Source of the DNA: Loripinus fragilis
Lineage: Eukaryota > Mollusca > Bivalvia > Lucinida > Lucinidae
Reading direction: 5' to 3'
Length of the DNA: 64,000 nt
Assembly (NCBI GenBank): GCA_964019695.1
Contig: OZ026515.1
Location: 135,032,549-135,096,548, forward strand
The notes under the pieces are model-generated. The model was not told where the DNA came from and made no database searches. It was given only the letters and a program-made list of their open reading frames with translations. How positions within the stretch are numbered: position 1 is the stretch's first letter; each line of letters begins with the position of its first letter. Below are positions 32,006-43,015 of this stretch, piece by piece. A program made the position numbers and the translations under genes.

Positions 32006-32245
32006 GGACCAGAGGTTATGAAACATTTTTCATGCTCAACTCAACTGAGCATGAGTTTCAATTGCTCATAAAAGGTAAAATGATGAAAAATAAAGATTCT
32101 TCTTGCTTTAAAACTCTCAGATGTTGTATTTATCCTGCTAGTAAATGTTGAAATGCCAACAATTGTTGGCATTTCAACATATATGAGCTGGATAAATTTC
32201 ATGCTCGAGTTGAGCATGAAAAGTTTTATAATCTTTGGGCCAGAT
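32006..32245. mobile_element. Palindromic MITE, family F
   Basis: CATGCTCAACTCAACTGAGC arms, AATGCCAACAATTGTTGGCA perfect centre, and GAAAAGTTTTATAATCTTTG right end. Confidence 0.85.
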
Positions 32246-32659
32246 GGACGTATGGTTACAATAGCATGTGATCAAGGACTCCAAGATTCTACAAACAGCA
32301 ACAAAGATACATATATCTTTGGTATTAAAATAAAATTAACTGACAAAGTCTAGAATAATTAAAAATACAGATCTCGGAAGAAGTATGTCAAACAGCAAAT
32401 AGTTAACGACAAAAAAACAAAATATATTTTTTTTAATTTCCCTTTACACAGCTGACCAAACCCCCAAAAGGTTATCCATGAAATAGAAATGAAACATATG
32501 GGCCAGTACAACAGATGCTACTTATGGGAAAGGTGACCAACAAAGGCTCAGACAAGCCTGTGCATATTTGCACAGTCTTGCCAGAGTCTTCACTGCATAC
32601 AAAGAGGGACATACATGTAAATAAAGGCTCAGGCCTAAATTTTTAGGCATATAGGCTGC

Positions 32660-32855
32660 CGCAAACAGTGTAAATACAGATCTGGCCTCAAGGTTATAAA
32701 ACTGGAGTTCTTTCTCAAACCCAAAATAAAATGCAATGATTGGCTGCTTGCGGACACGTCAGCCAATCCTTGCGCTTTATTTTGACTTTGAGACTGTACT
32801 CAAGTTTTATAACCTTGAGGCCAGATTACTCCAGCAAACACTGTCTGATCCTGGT
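32660..32855. mobile_element. B hairpin interrupted by family E element
   Basis: GCAAACAGTGTAAATACAGA on the left and GATTACTCCAGCAAACACTG on the right are the arms of a B hairpin. E occupies 32682-32825 between them. Confidence 0.75.
32682..32825. mobile_element. Palindromic MITE, family E
   Basis: TGGCCTCAAGGTTATAAAAC at the left and GTTTTATAACCTTGAGGCCA at the right are perfect inverses. A second copy lies at 35823-35961, also in a B hairpin. Confidence 0.88.
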
Positions 32856-32931
32856 TTCCATCAATTTAGATTGCCAACCTCATCAGGTTATAAAATGTGC
32901 AAGTTTTAGGAGGATTATGATACATACAGTG

Positions 32932-33355
32932 CAGCCCCTTCATAACACAGCCAATTTTTAACAAAGAACAGTAAAACCTGTGTAAAATGGCCACTCAAAA
33001 TAGTGAAAACAAAGGTCTTAATGACAACTGGTACCTTAATGAAGGTCAAAAGTATTGCAGAATGCTCCCTTTGGAGCATTCTGCAATACTTTTGACCTGC
33101 ATTAAGCGACAATTGGTCTTGAAAAACATTTTGTGGTCTTTTTTAGAGTGGCCGTTTTACACAGGTTTTATTGTAGTCATGTTGTGGCTCCAAAAATGTT
33201 TACCATGCAATTTTACAATGGCATAACATGGAAAATGACCATTTTATGGTAATTTTCCTATAACTCCTTTGTAAAGTTATCTCTTCATTACACAATGCAC
33301 TTATAACACGGTCCACTCCTATGGACCCCAAACATAGTGTTATAAAGGGACTGCA
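32932..33355. mobile_element. Family O element split by a family C element
   Basis: ACAGTGCAGCCCCTTCATAA start and TTATAAAGGGACTGCACAAT end, with centre GGAAAATGACCATTTTATGG. The unsplit copy is at 52243-52470. Confidence 0.8.
32969..33173. mobile_element. TA-type MITE, family C, nested in O
   Basis: CAGTAAAACCTGTGTAAAAT start and ACACAGGTTTTATTG end. The centre GCAGAATGCTCCCTTTGGAG and its inverse make the 205 bp a long palindrome. TA on the right only; the left flank has AA. Confidence 0.85.
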
Positions 33356-33789
33356 CAATGAACAATGTATGTGAAGTATTAAGATGTCTGAATATATTGG
33401 GTAAATACAGCCCTATATGTAAACTATTGGATTTTATTTTTCAGCACAATTAATTATAGACACTATATCCATTCAAAATGAGCCCCTTTTATCTGATACA
33501 AATAAACATTTGATATCATTGAGTTGTTTATTATCTAAAATATTGATAGTGGAAAAAAAAGGTAATCTATTTTTTCACCAAAAAAGGAAAGATAACTTGT
33601 CATATTTTCAAATTGTTAAAAACATGCCGGTTTTAACAAAATACACATACAACTTAATGTATTTTCTTTTGGGACGTGATCAGATTTTTATTTCTTGTAC
33701 TGTTAATATTCTCATTATGGTAATTATCATATAAATATTATCAAATGCTTAAAAGAATATTTGTCAGGCCTCCATATAAGAGTGCGTAA
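33356..33789. other. No recognised gene
   Basis: AT-rich sequence with no motif or shared repeat noticed. Confidence 0.35.
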
Positions 33790-33945
33790 TTGAAAATTAG
33801 CTTTCTTATTTCTAAATGTGGTACTCAAAAGAAGCGTCTCAGTGAGACAGTTCTTTTAAGCACCCCAAATGCATGTTTAAATTGATGGGTAAGAAATTAT
33901 TGACAATTTTAAGCTAAAAGATTTACTAAACTGGACCTATATTTG
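33790..33945. mobile_element. Hairpin MITE, family H
   Basis: GGTACTCAAAAGAAGCGTCT then CAGTGAGACAGTTCTTTTAAGC core, and TTGATGGGTAAGAAATTATT on the right. Copies: 40777, 46410, 49767, 51028, 55192 and 56490. Confidence 0.8.
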
Positions 33946-33961
33946 TGTCCTCCATTTTTAA

Positions 33962-34203
33962 CCCTTAATGCGCCAATCGCAACAAAAGTTGTCTGCTTTT
34001 CTCGTCTGCTGAAATGCTTAAGAAGCCTCTATGGCAAACAGTGTGCACCCAGATCAGACTGCTCCTATATAGGAGCAGTCTGTTCTGGGTCCACGTTGTT
34101 TGCTTCTATACTTAATTTGTCAGTAATGCTAGACAATATTTTGCAGCAGACGGCTTCAGCAGACAACATTTTCAGGTGCATTTTTTTCTTGGCGCTTTAA
34201 GGG
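33962..34203. mobile_element. TTAA-flanked MITE, family G, carrying a B hairpin
   Basis: CCCTTAATGCGCCAATCGCA start and TTGGCGCTTTAAGGG end with TTAA on both sides (33958-33961 and 34204-34207). The middle is a B2 hairpin (GATCAGACTGCTCCTATATA then GGAGCAGTCTG). Confidence 0.85.
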
Positions 34204-34354
34204 TTAACAGATACAGTATCAGGATTTTTCCTTTAGCACAATCAATTCATTAGGAAACAACAATAAAAGCACTTTTCATGAGATAATACACGTATAAAAG
34301 AAAACATTTCAGAAATCCACAAATAAGAACTTTGGAAAGGATTTTTTCTCATTT

Positions 34355-34550
34355 AACTCTTTCCTTGTTAGTGGCAACCTTTGTCGTCTGCTGATAACCT
34401 TCGCAAAGTTTGGACCCAGATCAGGACCGACAGAAACTGTTTGACACTGTGATAGTGTTCCTGAAAGAATTTCTTAAAAAAGATAATTAAAAAAAGTTAG
34501 CAGACGACAACTAAAGCATGAAAAATTACCCAACATGCAAAGAGTTAATT
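34355..34550. mobile_element. Family B1 element with TTAA ends
   Basis: TTAACTCTTTCCTTGTTAGT start and CAACATGCAAAGAGTTAA end. In between are CTGCTGATAACC, the hairpin region, TTCCTGAAAGAATTTC and AGCAGACGACAA in B1 order. This copy shows B1 is a TTAA-type MITE. Confidence 0.75.
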
Positions 34551-34970
34551 AAATGTCGTAGTGTCAAGATTAAAATTATATAGATGTGAGAAGGACCTTT
34601 TTCTCAAGAGATCAGCTGGGTCATTTATCTACAGTAGTCAACCAACAACCATGCAATTTTTATTACTCTACATGTACATTCATTATTCAAAGCATATCTG
34701 TCTTAAGTTTGCAAAGTACATTAATCTAGACTTGAAGCAAAACATTGAGGCAAAGAATAAACCATCAAACCAAAAGTATTCATTATGAAAGCTCAAGGGA
34801 CTAACCCCAATGCAAAGATGTTTGGAGTATGGTACCCACAACCTATGATTCGGTAGAGAAATACAACAATTCCAAAATAGTTTCATCTGCAGCCCAGCAA
34901 TATGGATCAGTAGTGTACAAACTATTCCCTACTGCATCACAAATTGAGGAAGCTCATAAACTCCCCATCA
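34551..34970. other. No recognised gene
   Basis: Short open frames on both strands over 34561-34886 overlap each other and show no motif. Confidence 0.35.
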
Positions 34971-34973
34971 GGT

Positions 34974-35170
34974 TAACTCTGCATGCTGGGTAGTTTTTTT
35001 GGTTGTCTGCTGCTTTTCTTCAAAATCAACTTTTTTTTTTGATAAATTCTTTCTGTGATAGTTATACCATCAGAGTTTCAAACAGTTTGGATCAAAATCA
35101 GGCCCGACATTATGTCGGGCCTGATCTGGGTCCAATCTGTTCTCAGCAGACAACACTAGCAGTTGAGTTT
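34974..35170. mobile_element. Family B1 element
   Basis: TTAACTCTGCATGCTGGGTA start, GGCCCGACATTATGTCGGGC perfect hairpin centre, and GATCTGGGTCCAATCTGTTC arm. Confidence 0.85.
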
Positions 35171-35463
35171 TAGCCGGTCAGATCACCCAGTCTATGTTGG
35201 AGACAAATCATGACAAATCTGTCTGGCAAACCAATGCAATGTACCGAACAAGACTTTATTGCACTGGAAATGTCCCATTACAATATAGATTGAATGTATT
35301 ATGTCATGTTTGTCATGTGAAAGCTGGAATTTTTCAAACAGACTTATATAATATTGGTCACTTTCCCATAAATTCATAGCAAAGTTTTGCCCTTCATGAC
35401 AGGAGTTTCTGGACATGGCTATATCAATAATTAATTTCATTTCAAACCACCATTCAATTATCA

Positions 35464-35700
35464 TTAACTCTACACGCTAGTGGCGACTTTTGTCATCTTG
35501 GCTGATCATCTCATAATCTGGCTAACAGTTTGGGCCCAGATCAGGCCCAACAAAACATAAAATCTGATCTGAATTCAAACTGTTTGACACTCTGGTAGTA
35601 TTCCTGAATTTTTGGATTTTTTTTTTTTGTCGAAATTTTAATTTCTAAAAAAATCTGCAGACAAAATTTTAATACTCCATGCTTGATGACAAGTGTAAGT
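35464..35700. mobile_element. Family B1 element
   Basis: TTAACTCTACACGCTAGTGG start, CCCAGATCAGGCCCAACAAA core, and ACTGTTTGACACTCTGGTAG. The right end (AATACTCCATGCTTG) is degraded. Confidence 0.7.
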
Positions 35701-35784
35701 ATCATTAGCCTATGGTTCAGGGAAATTCTGTATGCTTTTTTTTAAAAATTGATTTAATAATTAGAAAAAATTCTTTCATGAGCA

Positions 35785-36030
35785 CAAGGTAAGTGTCAGA
35801 CAACTTGGATCCAGATCAGACCCCAAGGTTATAAAACTTAAGACTCACTCAAAATAAAGCGCTATAATTGGCTGCTTGCGGACATGTGTCCACAAGCAGC
35901 CAATCATTGCACTTTATTTGGAATTTGAGACTATACTCAAGTTTTATAACCTTGAAGCCAGGCCTGATGTTTTGTTAGGCCTTACCTGGGTCCAAATTTT
36001 TTGCAAAGGTTATCAGCAGAAAACACTGGC
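35785..36030. mobile_element. B1 hairpin interrupted by family E element
   Basis: GGATCCAGATCAG then E, then GGCCTGATGTTTTGTTAGGC and AGGTTATCAGCAGAAAACAC. E (35823-35961) has CCAAGGTTATAAAACTT and AAGTTTTATAACCTTG ends and an AAGCAGCCAATCATTGC inner arm. Confidence 0.78.
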
Positions 36031-36362
36031 AGGCAACAAGTTTACTTGGTAAGCACTAGTCACATGATAACTTCCATTGATTTAACTATCTGTACATGAA
36101 ATACCATACTAATCTATAAGTTCATGTAATGTATGTGAGCCTATTCATGTATAATAAAACATACATGTTTGCACTAATCCATCAAAAAAATTAATTGATA
36201 ATCAGAAATCAATTATATTTTCTTTATTAAGCAGGATGAAATCTAAAAATAATGTGATAATAATTATGAGTGCTGTTACAACACAAGTAAAGCACTGCAA
36301 GTTAAAAGTTCAAGATCTGTCTATGCATGTTACCACTGCTTCTATTATGCCTCTAGCTCTTG

Positions 36363-36440
36363 CAGGCAAATTGCGAAGGTCCAAATCAGACTGCACAATT
36401 GTGCAGTCTGATCTGGATCATCACGATTTGCACATGTGCA
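36363..36440. repeat. Long perfect-core hairpin (B type)
   Basis: GATCAGACTGCACAATTGTG-type core: CAGACTGCACAATTGTGCAG is self-inverse, with GGTCCAAAT / GATCTGGATC arms and GCAAATTGCG / CGATTTGCA outer arms. Confidence 0.8.
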
Positions 36441-36494
36441 GGGTTTTGGGAACATCATTACATGCTGAAAACAAATATCCATCCTCGTGAACCC

Positions 36495-36717
36495 AGGTGT
36501 AGCCGATTCCGTTACACTGCACTCCTCACTGAGTTGAATGCGGTGTAACATAATGGGTTATGTCACCTAGGCATAACCCATTCAGTTACACTGCACTCAT
36601 CACTGAGATGAATGCAGTGTAACATTATGGGTTACGTCACTCAGGCATAACCCATTCCGTTACACTGCACTCATCACTGTGATGAATGCAGTGTAACATA
36701 ATGGGTTACGCCTGGTT
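36495..36717. repeat. Three tandem 74-bp palindromic units
   Basis: TTACACTGCACTCATCACTG starts at 36512, 36586 and 36660 (period 74). Within each unit TTACACTGCACTCATCA pairs with TGATGAATGCAGTGTAA, and AACCCATT pairs with AATGGGTT. Confidence 0.92.
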
Positions 36718-36719
36718 TA

Positions 36720-37125
36720 AGGAGGATGACAAATATCGGGATAGATGTATACACTGTAATGTGACCTATACATCAGAAACACATCTATACATCCCAAATT
36801 CCTTCATATTTTGATACAAATTGGCCATTTTCTGAGGAATCTTTAACACTCCCTCATCAATTCATAATTCCATAATTACTGTCACTTTGATTTATCTTGT
36901 TTTCTTATAAATTCTTAAATTCAGGAATAAATGACTTTCATTGCACAAATTGCTATTCTCTTGAGCAAAAGGGTGAAAAAGGACCTAAAAGCTTATTATG
37001 CTGGCTTCATCAAAATCATCCTGCGCATCTGCATGGGGCTGATTATTGCATTAATTGTCTATCAATTATAACCCATGTCCTGCTGAGAAAATTTATATGC
37101 CTCAACTTTTTCTGTTTTCTGGCCA
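36720..37125. other. No recognised gene
   Basis: A 111-codon plus frame at 36897-37232 runs into a family F element and shows no domain. Confidence 0.35.
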
Positions 37126-37374
37126 GGCCCCTGATGGTGTTAAAACTTTTTTCATGCTCAACTGAAATGAGCATGAAATTTCAACTGCTTATAAAAACTG
37201 AAATGCTTAAAAACAAACTCTTAGTGCTTTAAAACTCTCAGATGATGTATTTACCATGCTGATAAAAGTTAAAATGCCAACAATTGTCAGCATTTGAACA
37301 TTTATGGGCATCATTATGATTTTTTGTATAAATTTCATGCTCAATTGAGGAGCATGAAAAGTTTTGTAACCTCG
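37126..37374. mobile_element. Palindromic MITE, family F
   Basis: CAGGCCCCTGATGGTGTTAA start, CATGCTCAACTGAAATGAGC arm, GCCAACAATTGTCAGC centre, and GAAAAGTTTTGTAACCTCG end. Confidence 0.8.
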
Positions 37375-37791
37375 ACACCAGTTCAGACCTCTAATTTCAG
37401 TTAATATAAAGGATTCACTAACAGTATCTTTATCAGCAATCACTCAGCTGATCTGAGAAAGGTACAAACAGGCTCTGCAGGTCTAGGATTAAGTAAACTT
37501 TCCTGTGCATCCGTATAGAAATGAAATAGGGTATGAAATGCTGCCTGATAAAAATAAAGAAATGATTTGTGTGTGTCCAATGAAGACTCCAATCAGCCTG
37601 GCCTATGTTCCAGTGTGATCAATCATCTGTTTTAATAAAATTACTTAAAATTTAGCCTTGACAACCTTTTTGGTACACAGTGACTGAAGACTGTGATCAG
37701 ACTGGGCTGATACCTAGGCTGATCAGAGAGTGCTGAGCACATAATGTCAATCTTGTTGGTTTTAACATGTTGTGGCAAATTTGAGCCTGGA

Positions 37792-37990
37792 CGAGAGAAG
37801 GCCTGACTTTACGAGTTTTCTACACTAGTCAACTCAGCTACAGAGACTAGCTAGGATATTGAAATTTTGCATGTAGCAAGTTTAGCTAATATGCTTTCCA
37901 GAGCATGAATAACAAAGGTACTGATCAGACTGTGCCTTTGTTCTGCATGGCCTGCAGCTTTGTTGTTCGCATGCAACAAAATCAGGCCCC
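37792..37990. mobile_element. Family A element, abutting F
   Basis: GACGAGAGAAGGCCTGACTT start, CTACAGAGACTAGCTAGGAT, and GTTGTTCGCATGCAACAAAA end. The right TIR is replaced by the adjacent F element. Confidence 0.7.
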
Positions 37991-38196
37991 AATAGAACTT
38001 TTTTTCATGCTCAACTCACCTGAGCACAAAATTTCAACTGCTCACAAAAACTAAAATGCTGAAAATAAAGACTTTTCTTGCTTTCAAACTCAGATGTTGT
38101 ATTAAGTCTGCTAATAAATGTTTAAATGCCAACAATTGTTGGCATTTTAACATTTATGAGCAGGATAAATTTTGTGGCATGGAAAAAGTGGCCTGG
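37984..38196. mobile_element. Palindromic MITE, family F
   Basis: CAGGCCCCAATAGAACTTTT start, GCCAACAATTGTTGGC perfect centre, and TGGCCTGG end. Confidence 0.75.
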
Positions 38197-38219
38197 TCTC
38201 ACACCGAGGCCCATATCAT

Positions 38220-38380
38220 AACCAAGAAAATTCAGCATTTGTATTTTTTTGCTATGCATTTTCTTCTATCCAAAACATAGCATTTGGGTACTCCTTAGAA
38301 CCCCAAACACCCAGATTTATAATTAAAAAGGTTCTGCTAAGTACCCATTATCTATGTTTTGAGCGGAGATAAAAAAAGAT
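38220..38380. repeat. Possible diverged family H copy
   Basis: ACATAGCATTTGGGTACTCC then AAAAAGGTTCTGCTAAGTACCC has the shape of the H hairpin with low identity. Confidence 0.3.
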
Positions 38381-38573
38381 TCTGCCTAAAAAAAGTTAGC
38401 CATACAATATAAAGAGCTAAATATAAATATAAAACATAGAAAAAGAGCTAATTTAGAGCTATGAAATTAGACAGCAGTATAAATGAAGATTTAACATAAA
38501 TGTATGCCTTGGCATATGGCATTCTCAGCTAGGAGATCATAAGGGCTTACAAACTTTGCATCATTAAAGCCAT

Positions 38574-38818
38574 TTGAGCCTTGACATGAGATTTCCAAAA
38601 ATAGTGGTATTTTGACAAGTGTAGACTCAGATGAGCCTTTGCAGCCTCTTTTTAAGCTTAGAAACATATAATGATGTTCGGTCAGTAGCTTTACACTCTT
38701 AGAATATTCAAACAACTAGCAAAGGCTCTGATCAGACTGCGCGTATGCGCAGGCTGATCTGAGGCTTTGCTGGTCGCACATACCACATTGTTGGAAATCT
38801 CATATCGCGGCTCATTTT
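38574..38818. mobile_element. TIR repeat, family N
   Basis: TTGAGCCTTGACATGAGATT start, GATCAGACTGCGCGTATGCG then CAGGCTGATC core, and ACATTGTTGGAAATCTCA end. An inverted copy is at 45602-45842. Confidence 0.78.
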
Positions 38819-38934
38819 CATCTACAGAAAATGTTTGGTAAGTAATAATATCAATGACACCTTGTAATCAATAAGGTGTCAATTAAACCTCTTTTTTTTT
38901 TTACTGAATACCAGTGTAAGTCTATTTTGACAAA

Positions 38935-39005
38935 CATTGAAGACCCAGATGAGATGCCAAATTAAGTGGCATCTCATCTGGGTCTGCACTGTTTACCAAT
39001 GTAAA
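38935..39005. repeat. B-type hairpin
   Basis: GACCCAGATGAGATGCCAAA is followed by TTAAGTGGCATCTCATCTGG: a stem of 20 bp or more. Confidence 0.85.
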
Positions 39006-39460
39006 GGCAATCTTCAGGGGACGGAAGTACAGCGTAATTTGCAAATTTTAACCGGACATGTCTTACAATGTACATGAACAAGAATCATCTAAAATTCTAT
39101 TTTAACAAAAATGGACAGAAGATTTCCTATTGAAATTGGCTAAAATTAACAATAAAGAAAATTCAAAAATAGACATTAAAGGGTTAATACTGTTATATAA
39201 AGCAGTTTTAAATCAGCATACTAGTAAATTGATCAACAATAACAGCTAATTTCTTAAAAAGCAACTGAAGTTGAACCAAGACTAACTGTCAGCTCAGTTG
39301 GTCAGGTTTTCCATCTGACTTTAACCCCTCTGCCCTCAAAAAGACCCAAAGCTTCCAAGTCAAGGGGCCCTTACTTTGGCAGGAATCGTCTTTGATAAGA
39401 AATTTTTCAGTAAATATTGTATCTTTCACAGGACACCATAAAATTGCTAAATATAAATAT

Positions 39461-39701
39461 AAGGCCCTGAGGACATAAACTTTTTTTTCATGTTCAACTC
39501 ATAATATCATGAGCGTGAAATATATCCTGCTCAAATTTTTTAAAATGCCAACAAAATTGTTGGCATTTTAAAATTATCACCAGGACAAATGGTTGCTGGT
39601 TACTCTGACCATTGCAACTGTGTTATTTGTTTATGAAGATAACACATAGAAATTTCATGATTATGTGAGTTGAGCATAAAGTGTTTTATAATCTCAGGGC
39701 C
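39461..39701. mobile_element. Palindromic MITE, family F
   Basis: AGGCCCTGAGGACATAAACT start, GCCAACAAAATTGTTGGC centre, and GTTTTATAATCTCAGGGCCC end. Confidence 0.8.
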
Positions 39702-39852
39702 CCATCTTTGTAGTAGATGAAAACACACAAAGAGAATTTTTTCATTGACCCTGAGGAAAGGTAATAATCTGATACATGGATATAAGCCCTACAATAGGTC
39801 ATTTTTGATATAAATATTATGGCATGGAAAATGGTAATGGCAGCGCTTATAA

Positions 39853-40089
39853 GAGCCTAGATGCGAGAAAACCGGTCTTCGGGCTTTGCGACCAGGCCAT
39901 GATAACACCAGCCTTCTCAGCTACAGAGGCTAACTAGAATATTGAAATATTACATGTGGAAAGTAGCCCTATGATACTTTTTAGACTTTAAGACAGTAAA
40001 TAACAAAGGCACTAAAGAGACTACACAGATGTGCAGGCTGATCTGCACCTTTATCATTCACATGCAGCAAATCTCTAGCAATAAGGCCC
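39853..40089. mobile_element. Family A element
   Basis: GAGCCTAGATGCGAGAAAAC start, CTACAGAGGCTAACTAGAAT, GATCTGCACCTTTATCATTC, and a degraded right TIR at AAGGCCC. Confidence 0.7.
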
Positions 40090-40160
40090 AATAACATAAA
40101 TATTCTGAAAAAAAACCCACACAAATATAATCTTGTATCTTTCTATTAGTGAAAGGGTAT

Positions 40161-40270
40161 ACGACATTGGGTTCCGCCTTATAATGACACGGTTCCTCCC
40201 TTAAAGCGCCAATCAACGACATTGGGTTCCGCCTTATAATGACACGGTTCCCCCCTTAAAGCGCCAATCA
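40161..40270. repeat. 55-bp direct duplication including a family G end
   Basis: ACGACATTGGGTTCCGCCTT starts at 40161 and 40216. Each unit ends in CCCTTAAAGCGCCAATCA, the left end of family G. Confidence 0.9.
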
Positions 40271-40459
40271 CAAATGCAGCAGACGACAAATTTGGCAACA
40301 TCTTTCCCAATTTTGGAAAAAAATAAGGTATGATATTTCATGAGAATCATCTGCTGGCAGACAATTCTCATGAAATATCACACCTTATTTGTTATTTTGG
40401 AAAAAGCAGCAAAATTTGATATTGTCGTCTACTGCAAATTATAGGTGGCGCTTTAAGGG
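40253..40459. mobile_element. Hairpin MITE, family G
   Basis: CCCTTAAAGCGCCAATCACA start and GGTGGCGCTTTAAGGG end followed by TTAA. The left flank has lost TTAA through the 55-bp duplication. Confidence 0.82.
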
Positions 40460-40776
40460 TTAAAATGATGTGATGTAGCCTTAGAACATATTCTAAAAGA
40501 CAATAAATTGCTATCTAGCTGTTTATTCTACTACATAGCTTCACAACAGAGAATCCTCCGCAAAAAATACAGAAACACGTCCATCTTATAAGACTTTCTC
40601 AGATCTGGTTTAAAAGTTTTTGACGAGCAAACTGCTGTGTAGCCCATTCTCCAGGAGTGGGCATGTTTCTGTAATTTCTCTGGTTTTATCTACTTCAAAC
40701 CCTATGCAAATCTGACCGGAATTAATGAAAATATCAAAGAAGGTAGGGTACATCGGCCATTGTTGTTATTGTACAC

Positions 40777-40951
40777 AGGTTTAGATATACAAAAATTTTC
40801 AGCGTAAAATTGTAAATATTTTCTTACCCATCAATTTAACATATGTTTTGGGTGCTCAAAGGAACCGTCTCATTGAGACAGTTCTTTTGAGTACCCACAG
40901 CATATGTTTTGGTTGAGAAATAAGAAAATTAAATTTTCCTTATGCACTCTT
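40777..40951. mobile_element. Hairpin MITE, family H
   Basis: GGTTTAGATATACAAAAATT end, TGCTCAAAGGAACCGTCTCA then TTGAGACAGTTCTTTTGAGT core, and TTTTGGTTGAGAAATAAGAA. Confidence 0.85.
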
Positions 40952-41305
40952 AACTAAAGTCTTGATTGTATAGTCATGTGATTCTCTGCCATGTAGCTTG
41001 TAGCAAACATGCAAGTGCCTTGACAAAGCAGATTTTGCTTTTCTATGAAAACCAAAGCTTTGCTTGTTCCAAGGCATGTGCTTGGCTTGTTGAAAAAAAA
41101 GAAAAGCAAAGTCCTGCTTGTTCAAGGCATGTGCTTGATTCAACATCAGCTTAAACTGCTTTCAATGATAGAAATGGTTTGGAGCCCCCACTGGCCCCAA
41201 ATCAAAAAGTATCAAAACTCTCATTAGGAGTTTATTTACAGAATAAAATTATTAAGAACAGTAGCAGAAGCTGCAGTATAGTGAAAGCAGTTAAGAACAT
41301 ACATT

Positions 41306-42477
41306 CAGGCCCCCTAGCAGACTCTCATGAAATTAAAGGTTTTTTATAAAGGCTATTTTAGGCAAAATAAAGGTCGTTTCATTGAAATTCTAACAAAAAT
41401 AAAGAGCAAATTAACTTCGAATTTTCTTGTATTTTTATCACATCCTGATCTTTAAATCCATGAAAGATGATGGTATAAAAGGGGTGCAGCAAATCCTTAG
41501 CCAATAAATTTATAGCCCATTTATCACAATCCAATAGAAAATTACTCTTGTTTTTTCACTCCCTAGTTGAAAGTCTGACTTTTAACTAAAGGCTTGTGTT
41601 GAGCAGTGTTGAATTGAAAAATAAATCACTTATTTTCTTATCAGGAAGGGGGGGGGGGGTCCGGGGGGCCTCCCCCGAAAAATTTTGAAAACCAAGAAAG
41701 CAGGAGAAGCCATCTCTGGTCATTTTGTAAGGACAATTTACCTTCAGTAAATGAACAATATCAGAGGATATTGCTCCCATTTATTGTATGTTCTTTTTTA
41801 AATATAAAATTTAGATAGATATGCATTTTGTCTGTATTTTTCTTGGGGCGTAGATAACACTGTTTAGATTTGACAACCTTGGACAATGACATTAGAAATT
41901 CAGGACAATAATCAGAAGTCAATAAACACAATAGATGCTATCCATTAATATTTGTTGGCACAGTCATTGCAGTTGGTAGCATGTCCAACCTTATGTTTGG
42001 AGTTTCGCAGGTTCTGTTCTCAGATTGGGCACATTCTTTCACATTCATTCACTAGTTGTCAGTTACTAGTGAAAGATGAGCATTTGGGTTTAGCCAGTCT
42101 AGGAAAAGGGTGGTTAGGATCAACTAATCATTCCAATATTACCTCAGCCCAAAAGCATTTATATTTACCTTACCTCACTCCTTTTTTATTGCTGCCTAAT
42201 CTGAAGCCTCAGAAAAATTGACTCTAAGAGTCACCCTGGTGCAAGAGGTAGTTATAGAAATAATGGTCTGAGGATGAATAGAGCACAAGATGTCACAGAC
42301 ATTACTTGAAAACATACATATGGTCTATTTCTTATATTCAAACTGATCTTGAAAATTTAAAGGTTTATTAATCAAAATAAAGGTTATTAAAGGTTTTTCA
42401 GCCAAATTAAAGGTTTTAAAGGATTGCAACCAAATTAAAGGTTTCTAAAGGTTTTAAAGGTTCTGCTAGGGGGCCTG
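41306..42477. mobile_element. hAT-like non-autonomous element with subterminal repeats
   Basis: A 16-bp perfect TIR, CAGGCCCCCTAGCAGA, lies at 41306-41321 and inverted at 42462-42477, with TACATT on both sides (41300-41305 and 42478-42483). The subterminal regions are packed with ATTAAAGGTTT / TAAAGG words (about 41333-41400 and 42358-42460), as in elements whose transposase binds subterminal motifs. The 1.17 kb interior has no recognisable transposase. hAT is suggested by the CAGG-type end and subterminal arrays; a 6-bp rather than 8-bp TSD weakens this. Confidence 0.75.
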
Positions 42478-42779
42478 TACATTATCATAAAATAATAGAG
42501 GTGACTGTATAATTCATTCTGACAGTACAATTTGAGATAATAAATCTGATTTTTTTAACAACCTACAATAAATTATTTCTAGCTAAACAAGTACACATGT
42601 AGTATTTGAGTCGGCACAAAATATATTGGTATTCATCATATGGCTCAGATGAGCCTGTACATTTGCCTGGTCTTTCATGAATCTTCCCTGTTCAGACATA
42701 AAGCATGGTAGCAGATGAAGGATCAGACCAAAACCTACAAATCTAGTCCTGCTACATAGCTGTGTATACACATTTTGGG

Positions 42780-43015
42780 AACTTTATCCTGCTATTTTTT
42801 GTCCAGAAAATGTCATCTGCTTATGTCTGCTGCATATACTCAAATGCACTCCTGACTAATGGTATCATGGAAGCAAACACTATGAACCCTGATCTGACTG
42901 CTCCAAAGGGAGCAGTCTGATCTGGGTCCATATTGTTTGCAATGTAGGCTCACAAAGTACATAAGCAGAAGAGAGAGCAGATGTCAATTGTCGTGAATAA
43001 TGGGAAAAGGGTTGA
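42780..43015. mobile_element. Hairpin-core repeat, family B2
   Basis: GATCTGACTGCTCCAAAGGG then AGCAGTCTGATCTGGGTCCA core with TATTGTTTGCAATGTAGGCT arm. The best-preserved B2 copy. Confidence 0.8.
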
